Assembly (NCBI GenBank): GCA_038745295.1
Contig: JBCDLN010000001.1
Location: 1 to 64,000 of the forward strand
From: Acuticoccus sp038745295
Lineage (GTDB): Bacteria > Pseudomonadota > Alphaproteobacteria > Rhizobiales > Amorphaceae
Direction: 5' to 3'
DNA: 64,000 nt
The position numbers and the translations under genes were made by a program. The notes under the pieces are model-generated. The model worked only from the letters and a program-made list of their open reading frames with translations, did not search any database and had not been told where the DNA came from. Below, piece by piece: positions 21,055-30,985 of the stretch; position 1 is the first letter of the stretch; each line of letters opens with the position of its first letter.

Positions 21055-22083
21055 GTGAAGGTGTTGGTGACGGGGGCGGCGGGCTTTATCGGCTTTCACA
21101 CCGCCTGCCGGTTGCTCAAGCGCGGCGATGATGTGGTGGGGCTCGATAACCTGGATCCCTACTATGACGTGTCGCTGAAAACGGCGCGCTTGGACGCTGC
21201 CCGCGCCGTCGCCGATACACCGGGCACAGGCACGTTCACCTTTGTGCAGGCGGGTCTGGAAGACGAGGCGGCGATGGCCGCGCTTTTTGAGGCGCACCGC
21301 TTTGACCGCGTCATTCACCTTGGCGCGCAAGCGGGTGTGCGCCATTCGCTCTCCGCACCGCGGGACTATGTGCGCTCCAACGTCATGGGCTTTACCAACG
21401 TTTTGGAGGGCTGCCGGGCGCAACAGGTCGCCCATCTCACCTACGCCTCCACCTCCTCGGTGTATGGGGCGAACCGGGCGATGCCCTTTGCAGAGGACCA
21501 GGGGGTCGACCACCCGCTGCAATTTTACGCCGCCACCAAGCGCGCCAACGAGCTGATGGCTCATTCTTACAGCCACCTCTACGGCCTCCCCACCACGGGC
21601 CTGCGTTTCTTCACCGTCTACGGCCCCTGGGGGCGGCCGGACATGGCGCTTTTTATCTTCACCGCCAAAATCCTGGCCGGCGAGCCGATCCCGGTGTTCA
21701 ACCACGGTGCCCACAGCCGCGCCTTCACCTATGTCGATGATATTGTGGAGGGTGTGGTGCGCGTCTCCGATCGCCCCGCAGCATCCGATCCGGGCTTTGA
21801 CCCCCTGTCGCCGCGCCCTGATGTCTCTGCCGCACCCTTTCGCATCTACAATATCGGCAACAGCGAGCCGGTGCCGCTGTCGGCCTATATCGAGGCGCTG
21901 GAGGCGGCGCTTGGCCGGCGCGCGGAGCGCCAATCGCTGCCCATGCAGCCCGGCGATGTGCCCGACACCTCCGCTGACACCTCCGCGCTCGCCGCCGCCA
22001 CAGGCTATGCCCCCACCACCCCCATCGCCGAAGGGGTGGCGCGGTTTGTCAATTGGTATCGCAAATATTATGGCAAGAATTGA
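21055..22083 (+). CDS. UDP-glucuronate 4-epimerase-like NAD-dependent epimerase
   Basis: 342 residues from GTG 21055, which has AGGAG nine bases upstream and fits family N-termini (KVLVTGAAGFIG); ATG 21022 would add 11 residues. GAAGFIG binds NAD, YASTSSVYGANR holds the catalytic Ser/Thr and YAATKRANE the Tyr and Lys. GLDNLDPYYDVSLK and RFFTVYGPWGRPDMA are strong signs of the LpsL/Cap1J group that interconverts UDP-glucuronate and UDP-galacturonate. Last gene of the gmd operon; it supplies an acidic sugar for the polymer. Confidence 0.88.
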   Translation: MKVLVTGAAGFIGFHTACRLLKRGDDVVGLDNLDPYYDVSLKTARLDAARAVADTPGTGTFTFVQAGLEDEAAMAALFEAHRFDRVIHLGAQAGVRHSLSAPRDYVRSNVMGFTNVLEGCRAQQVAHLTYASTSSVYGANRAMPFAEDQGVDHPLQFYAATKRANELMAHSYSHLYGLPTTGLRFFTVYGPWGRPDMALFIFTAKILAGEPIPVFNHGAHSRAFTYVDDIVEGVVRVSDRPAASDPGFDPLSPRPDVSAAPFRIYNIGNSEPVPLSAYIEALEAALGRRAERQSLPMQPGDVPDTSADTSALAAATGYAPTTPIAEGVARFVNWYRKYYGKN

Positions 22084-22107
22084 TATGATGATCTGGCGTG
22101 CTGCATC

Positions 22108-22947
22108 CTATTTTTGGCCTAAAATCTCGTCTACGCGTTCGCGATAATGCTCTGGTACATAAAAATAATCGCTCGAATGCTTTGTCTCGTCGATCGGTGC
22201 GAGCTGCCCGCCATCTCTCACATGCAAAAACATGCCTGGTCCGCCGTGCAGCTTCGATATCATTGCCGCAGTGCTGCCGAATTCTTCGAGGCTATGAGCT
22301 TCAAAGATAATGATGGGGCACTTTTCTCCTAAAAAATGATCCTGAACGCCACGAAAGACTTGCTCTTCATGACCTTCCACATCGACTTTGACGACGTTGG
22401 GGGCGCCAAACTCTGAAATCACGTCGGCCATGGGGCGCACCGCAACAGTGATCGGCTCCACTCCCCGGATCGGTGAAAAACTTGATCGGACACTCGTGGG
22501 TGACAGGTAGAACGGCAACTCTCCAGCGTGTTCGGCCAATGCAACGTTGTTGATGATCACGTTGGAGGATCCGGCGAATGTTTTTTCATACAACCGGCTC
22601 ACGCGCACATTGGGTTCAAACGCAACGATCTTTCCGGTGGGCCCGATGGCTTGGTGCGCAACCGCGCTGACCATACCAAGATTTGCACCGACATCATAAA
22701 ATATATCTCCAGGTCGCATCACTTTAGGGAGGATTAATCGAAGTTTTCGGCTGCCTGTAGAGGTATTGTTTAAGAATAAATTACAAGTTGACGCATCGCG
22801 AAGATCAATAAATATCGTGTAGGGGATGTTTTCGATTGTGACAGGCTTGGCTTGAAGCGATCGATCATAATGGGCAGCAAGTTTGACAAAGCGCCATCCG
22901 CCAAAAGGCATGATGCGAGCGATCCGAAGGAGAATTGTCGTCAACAT
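22108..22947 (-). CDS. FkbM family methyltransferase
   Basis: 279 residues, AGG eight bases before the ATG. IFYDVGANLGMVS is the SAM-binding motif I and VVKVDVEGHEEQVFRG the FkbM family motif. Such enzymes put O-methyl groups on sugars or other small substrates. It starts nine bases after the sulfotransferase stop and ends a four-gene operon with two beta-helix proteins. GC is visibly lower than in the genes on both sides, suggesting a separate origin. Confidence 0.85.
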   Translation of the reverse strand: MLTTILLRIARIMPFGGWRFVKLAAHYDRSLQAKPVTIENIPYTIFIDLRDASTCNLFLNNTSTGSRKLRLILPKVMRPGDIFYDVGANLGMVSAVAHQAIGPTGKIVAFEPNVRVSRLYEKTFAGSSNVIINNVALAEHAGELPFYLSPTSVRSSFSPIRGVEPITVAVRPMADVISEFGAPNVVKVDVEGHEEQVFRGVQDHFLGEKCPIIIFEAHSLEEFGSTAAMISKLHGGPGMFLHVRDGGQLAPIDETKHSSDYFYVPEHYRERVDEILGQK

Positions 22948-22956
22948 CTGCGCAGC

Positions 22957-23943
22957 CTAAAGGGTGGGTTTGGCGATCACACGACCGAGCACCGCCTCAG
23001 CGGTGGCGAGGTCATCGTCAATGCCGGCCATCATGAAGGCGCGAAAGTCCGCCGACACCCCGCTTGCTCCATCTCCTTCGGGGCGGATGTTGATGGCATT
23101 GAGCGCCTTGGTGATGCCGAAAGGGCCGCCAAAGGCCCGCCGCAGCGGCGCCATCACAGGCTCAAAGGTTCTCACCGCCCGCACCGCCGCCTGGTGGAGG
23201 GCCATGTTGCGCACCTCCACCCTCCGGTTCGCGATCGCAAAGACGCGGCGTCCATCATCGGGCACACCAAGGTGGGCGAGCACTGTTCCATAGGCGGCAG
23301 AGAGGTCCTGAAGGTCGTCGAGGGTCAAAAGGAGCAGCTGATCGGCGCCGAACACGGCCCGCCAGCGCGCCAAATGCGCCCCATAGCGGGCCCAAAAGGC
23401 GTAGTTGATGGCCCCCTTGTGCGGCCCATCGGCAAAGCGCGGCGTGTCGGTGAGGGGCCGGCCTGTGGCGCCATCCACACCCCGCCGCCAGGCCGTTTCA
23501 AAGTTGCGTTCCCGCTCCTCGCCCTCGCGCAGCTTTTGGCCGTGATAGGAAAAAGCAAGGTCCACAGGGTCGCGCACCACCCCGATCAGCTTGGCGTCGG
23601 GCCGGTGGGCCACAATGAGATCGAGCGCGGCGTGGGAATAAAGCGTGCGGGGTGTCGCATCGCCTGCCCGCACGCCGGCGGCCAGGCCGGTATAAATGGC
23701 CTCATAGTCGGCCTGTGTGGCGATGTGGAGCGCGCTATAGCTGGTGTCTTCCACGTCTTGGCTCAGCCAGCTGGGTTCCTTTCTGGGCAGCGCCACTGCA
23801 GCGTGGCCGCTTAGCATTGCGTACAAAGTGGTGGTGCCGCACTTGGGCGCACCGATGATGAAAAAATCTGGGAAAGAAGCCGGCCGCAGCGCACCGTCGT
23901 CCGGCAAGGGCCGGACGATATTTTTATTTGGCGCCCCACTCAT
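22957..23943 (-). CDS. Sulfotransferase domain protein
   Basis: 328 residues from ATG 23943, preceded by GAGGAGAGAGG. FFIIGAPKCGTTTLY is the canonical PAPS 5'-phosphosulfate loop and LIGVVRDPVDLAFSYHG the 3'-phosphate motif; the C-terminal part has the expected helical layout. This is the classical Sulfotransfer_1-like type, unlike the shorter enzyme at 20194. Third gene of the minus-strand operon after two beta-helix proteins, so sulfation and the beta-helix proteins probably act on the same polymer. Confidence 0.87.
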   Translation of the reverse strand: MSGAPNKNIVRPLPDDGALRPASFPDFFIIGAPKCGTTTLYAMLSGHAAVALPRKEPSWLSQDVEDTSYSALHIATQADYEAIYTGLAAGVRAGDATPRTLYSHAALDLIVAHRPDAKLIGVVRDPVDLAFSYHGQKLREGEERERNFETAWRRGVDGATGRPLTDTPRFADGPHKGAINYAFWARYGAHLARWRAVFGADQLLLLTLDDLQDLSAAYGTVLAHLGVPDDGRRVFAIANRRVEVRNMALHQAAVRAVRTFEPVMAPLRRAFGGPFGITKALNAINIRPEGDGASGVSADFRAFMMAGIDDDLATAEAVLGRVIAKPTL

Positions 23944-23990
23944 CAGCGCCTCTCTCCTCAAGCCAAACGCGTGGCCGAGGCCTTACACCG

Positions 23991-25880
23991 CTAGAGCCGG
24001 CGCTGCCACAGCGGGCCGCTGGTGGCGAGCGGGGTGATGAGGGCCCCATTGCGGTAGTTGTTTTGCGCCTCAGCGGTGCCGTCTGCATCGGCCAAAAACA
24101 CCGTCATCGTGCTGGGCTCAATAATCACGCTGCCGCTCACAATGTCTGGGTGGGTCAGCGTGCGTCCTGTGACGACAGCATCGGTTACGCGGATATTCTC
24201 CACAATCGTGCCGTCGAGATGGGGGCGCAGCACAGTGTTGGTGCGGTCGCCCGCCGCGTCGAAGGTCTGCGCCATAATCGTGCTTGGCCGGGCCGATTGG
24301 CCTTTTGCGCCAAACACCACGTTGCCGGCCAGATTGTGCGCCGCGGCAAGGCCCGGCGACAGCCCATCAATGCGGCGCACGATGGAATCGGTGTGCACCT
24401 CGTCAAACACCACCTGGTCGGTGTTCATGACGATCATGTTGGCGGTCTCCACATAACCGCCCACAAAGCGGATCGTGCAATCCACGCCTGGCCCGTCATA
24501 GAGCGTTGCCGGCACACCGATCTCATCGGTGTGCAAACCGCCGAGCGAGAAGCGCGGCGACAGGAAGATCACGCTGGTTTCGTTGGAGGAATTCTCGCCG
24601 ATGGAACCGAGCCGCCACGAGCTTTCCATGTACAAATTGGTCACCGTCATCGGGCCCGCAAAGGCCAACGAGCCGATGCGGAACACATTGATGATGTTGG
24701 ACATCGACACGTTGTGGATCACACCGCCAAAGCGGCCACGCTGCCGACCATTGAGATTGTTGGTCATGGCGATAAAGCAGCGGTGAAATTCGCAGTCCGC
24801 AATGGTCACATTGCGTGACTGAGAATTGCCGATGGAAAGGCCATATTTGCTGTAGAAAAACCGGCAATCACGAACAGTGAGAAAGTCACCATTGGTGTCG
24901 ACATCCGCCGGCTGACAGGCAAGCCCAACAACAAAACCCTCAACAGCAACATTGATGAGGCGAACCGAGCTGGATGTCTTGCGGTTATACTGTGTGCCGT
25001 CATCCCAGGCTGGGTAATTCACGTCCGGATAGCTGACGGACGGGCGCGGACCAGCGTACCCATCGATGACAATCCCCGCATAGGGGGCGTAGCGGCTGTC
25101 AGCGCTCGCGGGCAGACCATCGGGCAGCCACGCGTCTTCGCTGATGGCGTCCGCGTCGAGGATCATGTTTTGATAATGGCTGCGCAGGGGGCCGCGCACA
25201 TAAAGGTCGGAGATCAGCGCCCCGCGCGCGCCCTGAATGTTGATCGCCGGGGCATCGGTGTGGCCGGCATAAATGATCGTGCCGGCGTGGTTGGTGAGCG
25301 GTGTGGCACCGTCCGAGGTCCCCGCAATCAGGTCCTCCTGGTCGATGATCCCGTCTTCGGCGAACGCTGTGGCACGGCCATAGGAGTTGCCGTGGCCCAC
25401 CAATGGAACAGTCCGAAACCCACTATCACCATAGCCGAGATGAATGGTGCGGCTGATGAAGATGATCCCCGCCGGAAGCAGCACCCGCGTGGGGCTGGAC
25501 AGCGAGAACATGGCAATGTCGATGGCAAGCTGCAGGGCGTCGGTGTCGTCGGTCACGCCGTCGGCGACAATGCCTGTGGCGCGCGCATCAAGCCCAGCTG
25601 CTCCCTCCACCGGCAACAGGCAGGTGCCTGACGGCAAGATGATTTGCGGCACATTCGGGTTGGAGGCGACCACCTGGTAGGTGATGGCCTCCGCCTGTGT
25701 GGCCAAAAAGGTGCCCACATCGAAGGTGCGGTCGGTGGCGAGCAGTTCGGCGACGTTCGGAAACACGGCCGAGCCGCTGGAATCTAGCAAGGCCAGCAAA
25801 ATCGTCGACATTTCCATGCCGGTCGTGGCCTTGGCCGTGCCGACGCGCTCTTCAATCAGGGTGCGGATGGCGGCGCTCAT
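23991..25880 (-). CDS. Right-handed beta-helix protein, tailspike/pectate-lyase-like
   Basis: 629 residues; GGAGG seven bases before the ATG, and the start overlaps the previous stop (ATGA), so translation is coupled. Residues 1-100 resemble the N-terminal part of phage tailspike-type proteins; then GIVADGVTDDTDALQLAID starts a pectate-lyase-superfamily (GH28-like) beta-helix with many short N- and I-rich rungs (for example SIGNSQSRNVTIADCEF). No signal peptide is visible. It is paralogous to the protein at 28778 (shared RYAPYAG, CQPADVDTNGDF and NGRQRG blocks). It may cut, bind or modify the exopolysaccharide. Catalytic residues cannot be assigned by eye. Confidence 0.75.
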   Translation of the reverse strand: MSAAIRTLIEERVGTAKATTGMEMSTILLALLDSSGSAVFPNVAELLATDRTFDVGTFLATQAEAITYQVVASNPNVPQIILPSGTCLLPVEGAAGLDARATGIVADGVTDDTDALQLAIDIAMFSLSSPTRVLLPAGIIFISRTIHLGYGDSGFRTVPLVGHGNSYGRATAFAEDGIIDQEDLIAGTSDGATPLTNHAGTIIYAGHTDAPAINIQGARGALISDLYVRGPLRSHYQNMILDADAISEDAWLPDGLPASADSRYAPYAGIVIDGYAGPRPSVSYPDVNYPAWDDGTQYNRKTSSSVRLINVAVEGFVVGLACQPADVDTNGDFLTVRDCRFFYSKYGLSIGNSQSRNVTIADCEFHRCFIAMTNNLNGRQRGRFGGVIHNVSMSNIINVFRIGSLAFAGPMTVTNLYMESSWRLGSIGENSSNETSVIFLSPRFSLGGLHTDEIGVPATLYDGPGVDCTIRFVGGYVETANMIVMNTDQVVFDEVHTDSIVRRIDGLSPGLAAAHNLAGNVVFGAKGQSARPSTIMAQTFDAAGDRTNTVLRPHLDGTIVENIRVTDAVVTGRTLTHPDIVSGSVIIEPSTMTVFLADADGTAEAQNNYRNGALITPLATSGPLWQRRL

Positions 25881-27691
25881 GCAAAATCCTCCGGCGCGAA
25901 GTCACCGCCGGTGAGGTCTCGACCAGCAATGAGGCTCATGGCCTGTGACAGTGTGGTGGGTGGTTGGATGTACTCGACGTTGGGTCGGGCGAGGCCGGCA
26001 CCGGTGCTGCCGATCGCGCCGGTGATGGTCCAGTTGCCGTTCAGCGGATCGGCAACACGCATCGCCGACGTGATGGAGTTGGCATCAAGCGCCGTCGCGC
26101 TTTGCCAACCGGCCAGATTACCGCTGGTCGCGACGGTCGTCCCGCTCGCGTACCACCGGCCGTGGCCGCCAAAGACGTTGTGGTCGCTCACCGCGGCGTC
26201 GTTGCTTTGCAAGCGGACGAAACCTTCATCGGTCACAAAGATCGTCGTCTGAACATCAACGCTGACGGTGCCATCAATCCCCCCGGTGAGGAGCAGGAAG
26301 GTGTTGCCGGACACCGTGCCCACCTCCCGCATCTCCAAGATGGACTGGGTGATTTTCGCGTGGCGAAGGTTGTTCCAGCCGGTGACGCCGTCCGGCACTG
26401 AGAGGCGCAGGCCATCCAATGTGGTTGGCGTTGTGCCAGCCGAGGCCGTTGAAATCCCCGTCTTGCCGGTTGCGGGGACACGGTCATAGGTCACCGACAT
26501 GTCGGTGGCTGTGAGCGAGCCGCCCGGCCCATGGTCGGCCACCTGCAAGGCGCCGTTGCGCAGCGATGTGCGATTGATCGTGACCGCGGCGGCGTCCGCA
26601 GGGTTGATCCGGCATTCAACCACAGCGCAGTCGTTGAGCGTCCAGGCCGGATACCGCTCCGCATTGGCGCCGCGGTGGGCGGCGAATCCGTCGATGTTGG
26701 TGCTGTCCCGAACGGCTGGGGTTGCAAGGGCCATGCAGCGGTTCGATAGGCACGGCTCAGCGCGAAGGTCCGGTGCGTTGGAGGAAAATGCGATGACAAT
26801 CGCGTCGCGCCGGCTGTCAGCAAAACGGTGCACGCCAATACAATCGCGAAACTCTCCGGTCTCCATCGTCATCTGCTGGCTGACGCCGTCGAACGCGAGA
26901 CAGCGGTCGAACACGCAGCGCCGCTTGCCCTCAATGGCGCCGACGTGGTTGCCCGCCCGATACACAGCCACCTCTCGCACCAGGCTGTCATCGCCCACGC
27001 GCACGCCCACTTGCCGGACAGCGCCGAAATAGGCCTTGCCGTCGCTGCGCGCGTCGGTGGAGCCGTGCGGGTGAACGTAGGCCGAGACGGTGTTGGCGGC
27101 CGATGCGGGGGTGAATGGCGCTGCCGGATCGGCGCCAAGCTCCGCCGCGTCAATCCAAAATGAGCCCGGTGTCGCCGCGCAGTCGCTGAGCGAGGGCGCG
27201 AAGGCCAAATGGGTGACGTCGGCGGCAAACACATCGTCGGTGCCGTCGGGATGCTCGAAAAACTGCAGCCAGGTCTCGCCCGTTTCGCCGCCCTCCCAGC
27301 TAAAGGGCTGGCTGTAGACGGTGCCAAAATTATCGCCGCGTTCGGCCGCGGTCTGCCAGGCGCCTGACAGTTCATCATCGCCGCGCACTTGGGGCATGCC
27401 GAGCGTCACCACGTCGCCGTGCGCGGTGACGGTGACGGTGCTGAGGCCCGACAGGTCGAGGCTTTCGCGGAACACGCTGCCTGCGGCAAGGCTCAGCACC
27501 GCGCCCGGACCGTTGGCGAGCGCTGCGGCGCGGCCGGCCGCCAGAGTGCGCAGCGGTGCGCCGGGTGAGCCATCATTGCTGTCGTTGCCGGACAGGGCAT
27601 TGATGAGAAAAGTTGAAGTGGTGGGCGGGAGCGCATCATCCGATGACCCCCGCCGACCCCCCAAGGAAAGACCGAGTGCAATGTCCATCAG
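25877..27691 (-). CDS. Right-handed beta-helix repeat protein
   Basis: 604 residues from ATG 27691; a frame open to 27901 would add 70 residues of low similarity to anything, and neither start has a good ribosome site, so this is uncertain. The start MDIALGLSLGG leads into TTSTFLINALSGNDSNDGSPGAPLRTL, the usual opening of secreted beta-helix proteins, followed by repeated beta rungs to the C-terminus. No Sec signal seen. First gene of the operon with the next beta-helix protein (four-base overlap), a sulfotransferase and an FkbM methyltransferase. Likely polysaccharide-binding or lyase function. Confidence 0.65.
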   Translation of the reverse strand: MMDIALGLSLGGRRGSSDDALPPTTSTFLINALSGNDSNDGSPGAPLRTLAAGRAAALANGPGAVLSLAAGSVFRESLDLSGLSTVTVTAHGDVVTLGMPQVRGDDELSGAWQTAAERGDNFGTVYSQPFSWEGGETGETWLQFFEHPDGTDDVFAADVTHLAFAPSLSDCAATPGSFWIDAAELGADPAAPFTPASAANTVSAYVHPHGSTDARSDGKAYFGAVRQVGVRVGDDSLVREVAVYRAGNHVGAIEGKRRCVFDRCLAFDGVSQQMTMETGEFRDCIGVHRFADSRRDAIVIAFSSNAPDLRAEPCLSNRCMALATPAVRDSTNIDGFAAHRGANAERYPAWTLNDCAVVECRINPADAAAVTINRTSLRNGALQVADHGPGGSLTATDMSVTYDRVPATGKTGISTASAGTTPTTLDGLRLSVPDGVTGWNNLRHAKITQSILEMREVGTVSGNTFLLLTGGIDGTVSVDVQTTIFVTDEGFVRLQSNDAAVSDHNVFGGHGRWYASGTTVATSGNLAGWQSATALDANSITSAMRVADPLNGNWTITGAIGSTGAGLARPNVEYIQPPTTLSQAMSLIAGRDLTGGDFAPEDFA

Positions 27692-27968
27692 CGCCGCCGA
27701 TTTGGTGTGTCCAACACCCCTTTCAGCCGTTTCGTCACCAGAACGGTCCCCCTTAAACTTCGACTTCAAGTTGTAAGTGCCGCCTGATCGTGGGGGATTA
27801 TTTCGTGAGCGGTCGGTGAAACGCCGCATGACTGGGGCGCTGTTAGGGTGAGGCGACGGGTATTGCGGGGCCGCCTCGTTGTCCCGCGCTGTGGGTGCCA
27901 TCTATGAGGTCTTGGGTGCGGGTTTGGCCTAACGGCCTTGACCGGCTGCAATTGCGGAGGGCTGGGAA

Positions 27969-28724
27969 ATGGATGCGGTGAATGCGCCGGGCACGGGCAA
28001 TGGGACGGCGGAGACCCAGCCCGCCGCGCCTGACGACGCTTACCAGCGCTACACCGCGTGGAAGGGCTGGCACGACCATTTCACCATCACGCCGGTGCGG
28101 GCCCGCTACTACCGGTTGGAAACCAAAGGGGCCGCCATTTCCGGCGCGAATGTCTTAGAAATCGGCTTTGGGGTGGGCGAATTCCTCGCCTTCGCGCAGG
28201 CTGAGGGCGCCACCGTGGCGGGCACCGAAATCATCCCGGAGCTCATTGAGGCGGCCCAAGCGCACGGCGTGGAGCTTCTACCGCCTGAAATTGAAGCTGT
28301 GGCCGAGGCCCACGCCGGCCGGTTCGACACCATCGCCGCCTTCGATGTGTTTGAGCACTTTGTCATGGAGGATGTGATCGCGCGGCTCGATGCCTGCCAC
28401 ACCATGCTGAAACCTGGCGGCCGGCTGATCCTGCGCTTTCCCAACGGTCAGAGCCCGTTTGGCCTCACCCAGCAGCATGGCGATCCGACCCACCGCTCAG
28501 CGCTCTCGCTCGCCAATCTGACGCCCTATTTGTCGCGCAAAGACTGGCAGGTGGTCGGCTATCGCGGCCAGGTCATCGTCGGCGGCGGGACGGTGCTGCA
28601 CAGCGCGGTGCGCTTCGTGCGCACCACCTTGCGCGGTGCGATCGCCGCCGCTCTGCGCTTCATCTACTGCGTCCACCATCCGTTTGACGCTGTGGTGGTG
28701 CTGACCTTGAAAAAGGGGGGCTGA
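27969..28724 (+). CDS. Class I SAM-dependent methyltransferase
   Basis: 251 residues. NVLEIGFGVGEFLAF is motif I, a Glu-Ile pair in VAGTEIIPE the acidic end of beta 2, and FDTIAAFDVFEHF with MLKPGGRLILRFPN motifs II-III of the UbiG/Methyltransf_11-23 type. It probably O-methylates a sugar intermediate in the cytoplasm. The N-terminal 25 residues are disordered-looking. It faces away from the beta-helix operon and precedes the third beta-helix gene by 53 bases on the same strand. Confidence 0.85.
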   Translation: MDAVNAPGTGNGTAETQPAAPDDAYQRYTAWKGWHDHFTITPVRARYYRLETKGAAISGANVLEIGFGVGEFLAFAQAEGATVAGTEIIPELIEAAQAHGVELLPPEIEAVAEAHAGRFDTIAAFDVFEHFVMEDVIARLDACHTMLKPGGRLILRFPNGQSPFGLTQQHGDPTHRSALSLANLTPYLSRKDWQVVGYRGQVIVGGGTVLHSAVRFVRTTLRGAIAAALRFIYCVHHPFDAVVVLTLKKGG

Positions 28725-28777
28725 TAAAGCCGTCCGGCGCCAAGGCAGGGCCCCAACATGAAGGGAGGCGAAGAGCG

Positions 28778-30985
28778 GTGACCCACCACACCGTGCGCGA
28801 TCTGAGGCGCCTGTTCAGCGCCAGTGCCCCGTTGCCGGCGTTGGCGTTCGGCGATCTTCTCACCACAGCGCGCGAAGGGCTCGTGTTTGATGTGGTTCCC
28901 GCGCCAAGGGACGGTGCGCGCGCCGCGGACACCCCGCCGCCGGTCATGATTCCGGCCCTCGCCTCAGAGGGCCTGGCGCTCGCCCCCATCCCAGGCCCGC
29001 TGGGCTTTGATGTGCGCGCATTCGGGGCCCGCGGCGACAACCGGCAAGACGACACCGCCGCCCTGCAGCACGCCATCGACACCGCCCTTTATGGCCCCGT
29101 GCGGGCGCCTGTGAGCCTGCCCCCGGGCCGCTTCATCCTCACCGATACGCTGCATCTTGGCTATGGCACCACCTTCACAGGCCTGACCTTCACCGGGGCA
29201 GGCCGGGTCTATCGCGGCAACGCCCACCGCTTTGCCGGCACTGTGTTGGTTGCGCGCCAAACCGACCGCCCGGCGCTCAACATCCAGGCCGCGCGCGGGA
29301 CCATTGTCTCCGGCCTCACGCTTCTGGGGGAAGCCGGCGCAATAATGGCCGAGCACGGCATGGGCCATCCGCTGCGCGCCACCCGGCCCGACACCACCCT
29401 TAGCGATTGGGTGGACCCGGCGCTCCCGCCGAGCGCTGCGAGCCGCTACGCCCCCTACGCCGGCCTGACCATCGACGCTTATGGCGGCGAGCCCCCCTCC
29501 CCCGCCTATCCGGATGTGGCGCTGCCCGCCTTTGCCGGCGCGGACGGCCAATATGGCAAGCGCACGTCGAGCAATGTGCAGCTGCGCGACATGGTGATCT
29601 CAGGCTTCGTGGTGGGGGTGGCGGTGCAGCCCGCGGACGTGGATGCGAACGGCGATTTCACTGCGATCAACAACCTTCTGATTGAACGCTGCGTCTATGC
29701 CGTCAGCGTGGGCAATTCCCAAAGCCGCAATGTGGCGATCCGCGACAGCCAGATTCACCAGGTCTTTTGCGCCTTCACCAACAACACCCACGGTCGTCAG
29801 CGGGGCCACTTTGGTGGCAGCATCGACAATGTGTCGATGTCCTTCACCACCAATATTTTTCAGTTCGGCACGAGCGCTTATGTCGGCCCGCTGACGGTGC
29901 AAAACCTTTACGCTGAAAGCACTTACAGGATCGGCGACATTGCCTCCGTCACCGGCAATGAGACCGCGGTGATCGTGCAGGCTTCGGTGTTTAAGCTGGG
30001 CGCGCAGACCGATCTGCGCGGCGTTCCGGCGTCTTCGTTGTCGCTCGGCGGCGCACCCTTTGCCATGCGCTTTGTGGGCTGTTCCTTTGCCTATCCGCAG
30101 TTCCTTGTGATTGCGGGCGCCCCCGCTCACTTTGAGGACTGCCGGCTCGCACGGCGTCCGCAGGGCGGGCCTTTGGCCCGCAACAGGGTCGCCGATCAGG
30201 GCCTGCGCGCCGCGCTCAACGCCACAGCGAGTGGCCTCCTCATTGGTCCTGACGGTTTTGTTCCGGATGAGACGGGGCAATCACTCCTGTGGCGGCCCTA
30301 TGAGGCGCTCACAGGCGTGCGCCTTGGCGCCGCCACAAGCCTGGCGCGCGAGGCCACCGAGGGGCCAACACCGCTCACCATCCACACGCCTGACATTGTT
30401 CGCCAGGGGATCCGCTTTGCCACCCCCACCCCGCATATGGCCGTTGGCCCGGCGCTGTTTGAGCGCGTTGAGGTGGACTTGAATGGCGACGGTGCGATGG
30501 TCACGGCAACGCTTGCGGGCGCGGAGATGGCCTTTGGCGCACCGCAGATGGGCGACATCATCATCGTGGGGCGCGACAGCGAGGCGGTACTCGTTGTGGA
30601 GGAGCGCAAGGGACCCACGGTCCGTTTCCGGCAAATCAGCCCCACAGGCGGTGCGGCATCGAGCGCGCCGGCGCCGCTGACCATGCCGGGCACGCTCATT
30701 GTCACCCGGCGTGTGGCATTGCCGGCTCCGATGCGCATTGCCACCGCGGCCGACCACACCGATGCCCGCCTCGTGGTGGACGAGGCTTTGGCGGACCTTT
30801 TGGCCACTCTGGCGCCCGGCGCTTGGGTTCAGCTGGCAGCAGCCGACCGAACCGTCTTCGGTCGGCCGCCCCGCATTGTTGATCTGAATGTGCAGGCTCA
30901 GCGGATCACATTTGACCGCCCGGCCCGCGAGACAAAGGCGCTGATGGCCGTCATCTGCCTCGTCACCGACCCCGCAATCCGCTGA
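28778..30985 (+). CDS. Right-handed beta-helix protein, paralogue of the 23991 protein
   Basis: 735 residues from GTG 28778, with GGGAGG upstream. FDVRAFGARGDNRQDDTAALQHAID opens a pectate-lyase-superfamily beta-helix. Long blocks match the protein at 23991-25880 (SRYAPYAG, VGVAVQPADVDANGDF, GNSQSRNVAI, NGRQRGHFGG). About 170 extra C-terminal residues form a separate, probably beta-rich domain. No signal peptide seen. Its last 23 bases overlap the convergent polymerase gene tail to tail. A polysaccharide lyase, hydrolase or tailspike-like binding role is inferred. Confidence 0.75.
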   Translation: MTHHTVRDLRRLFSASAPLPALAFGDLLTTAREGLVFDVVPAPRDGARAADTPPPVMIPALASEGLALAPIPGPLGFDVRAFGARGDNRQDDTAALQHAIDTALYGPVRAPVSLPPGRFILTDTLHLGYGTTFTGLTFTGAGRVYRGNAHRFAGTVLVARQTDRPALNIQAARGTIVSGLTLLGEAGAIMAEHGMGHPLRATRPDTTLSDWVDPALPPSAASRYAPYAGLTIDAYGGEPPSPAYPDVALPAFAGADGQYGKRTSSNVQLRDMVISGFVVGVAVQPADVDANGDFTAINNLLIERCVYAVSVGNSQSRNVAIRDSQIHQVFCAFTNNTHGRQRGHFGGSIDNVSMSFTTNIFQFGTSAYVGPLTVQNLYAESTYRIGDIASVTGNETAVIVQASVFKLGAQTDLRGVPASSLSLGGAPFAMRFVGCSFAYPQFLVIAGAPAHFEDCRLARRPQGGPLARNRVADQGLRAALNATASGLLIGPDGFVPDETGQSLLWRPYEALTGVRLGAATSLAREATEGPTPLTIHTPDIVRQGIRFATPTPHMAVGPALFERVEVDLNGDGAMVTATLAGAEMAFGAPQMGDIIIVGRDSEAVLVVEERKGPTVRFRQISPTGGAASSAPAPLTMPGTLIVTRRVALPAPMRIATAADHTDARLVVDEALADLLATLAPGAWVQLAAADRTVFGRPPRIVDLNVQAQRITFDRPARETKALMAVICLVTDPAIR

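Noticed and set aside
19909..21933. Long open frame on the minus strand (674 codons)
   Set aside because: It is antisense to three well-supported genes of the gmd operon, has no recognisable domain, and is rich in Arg, His and Ala as expected for the shadow of GC-rich coding DNA.
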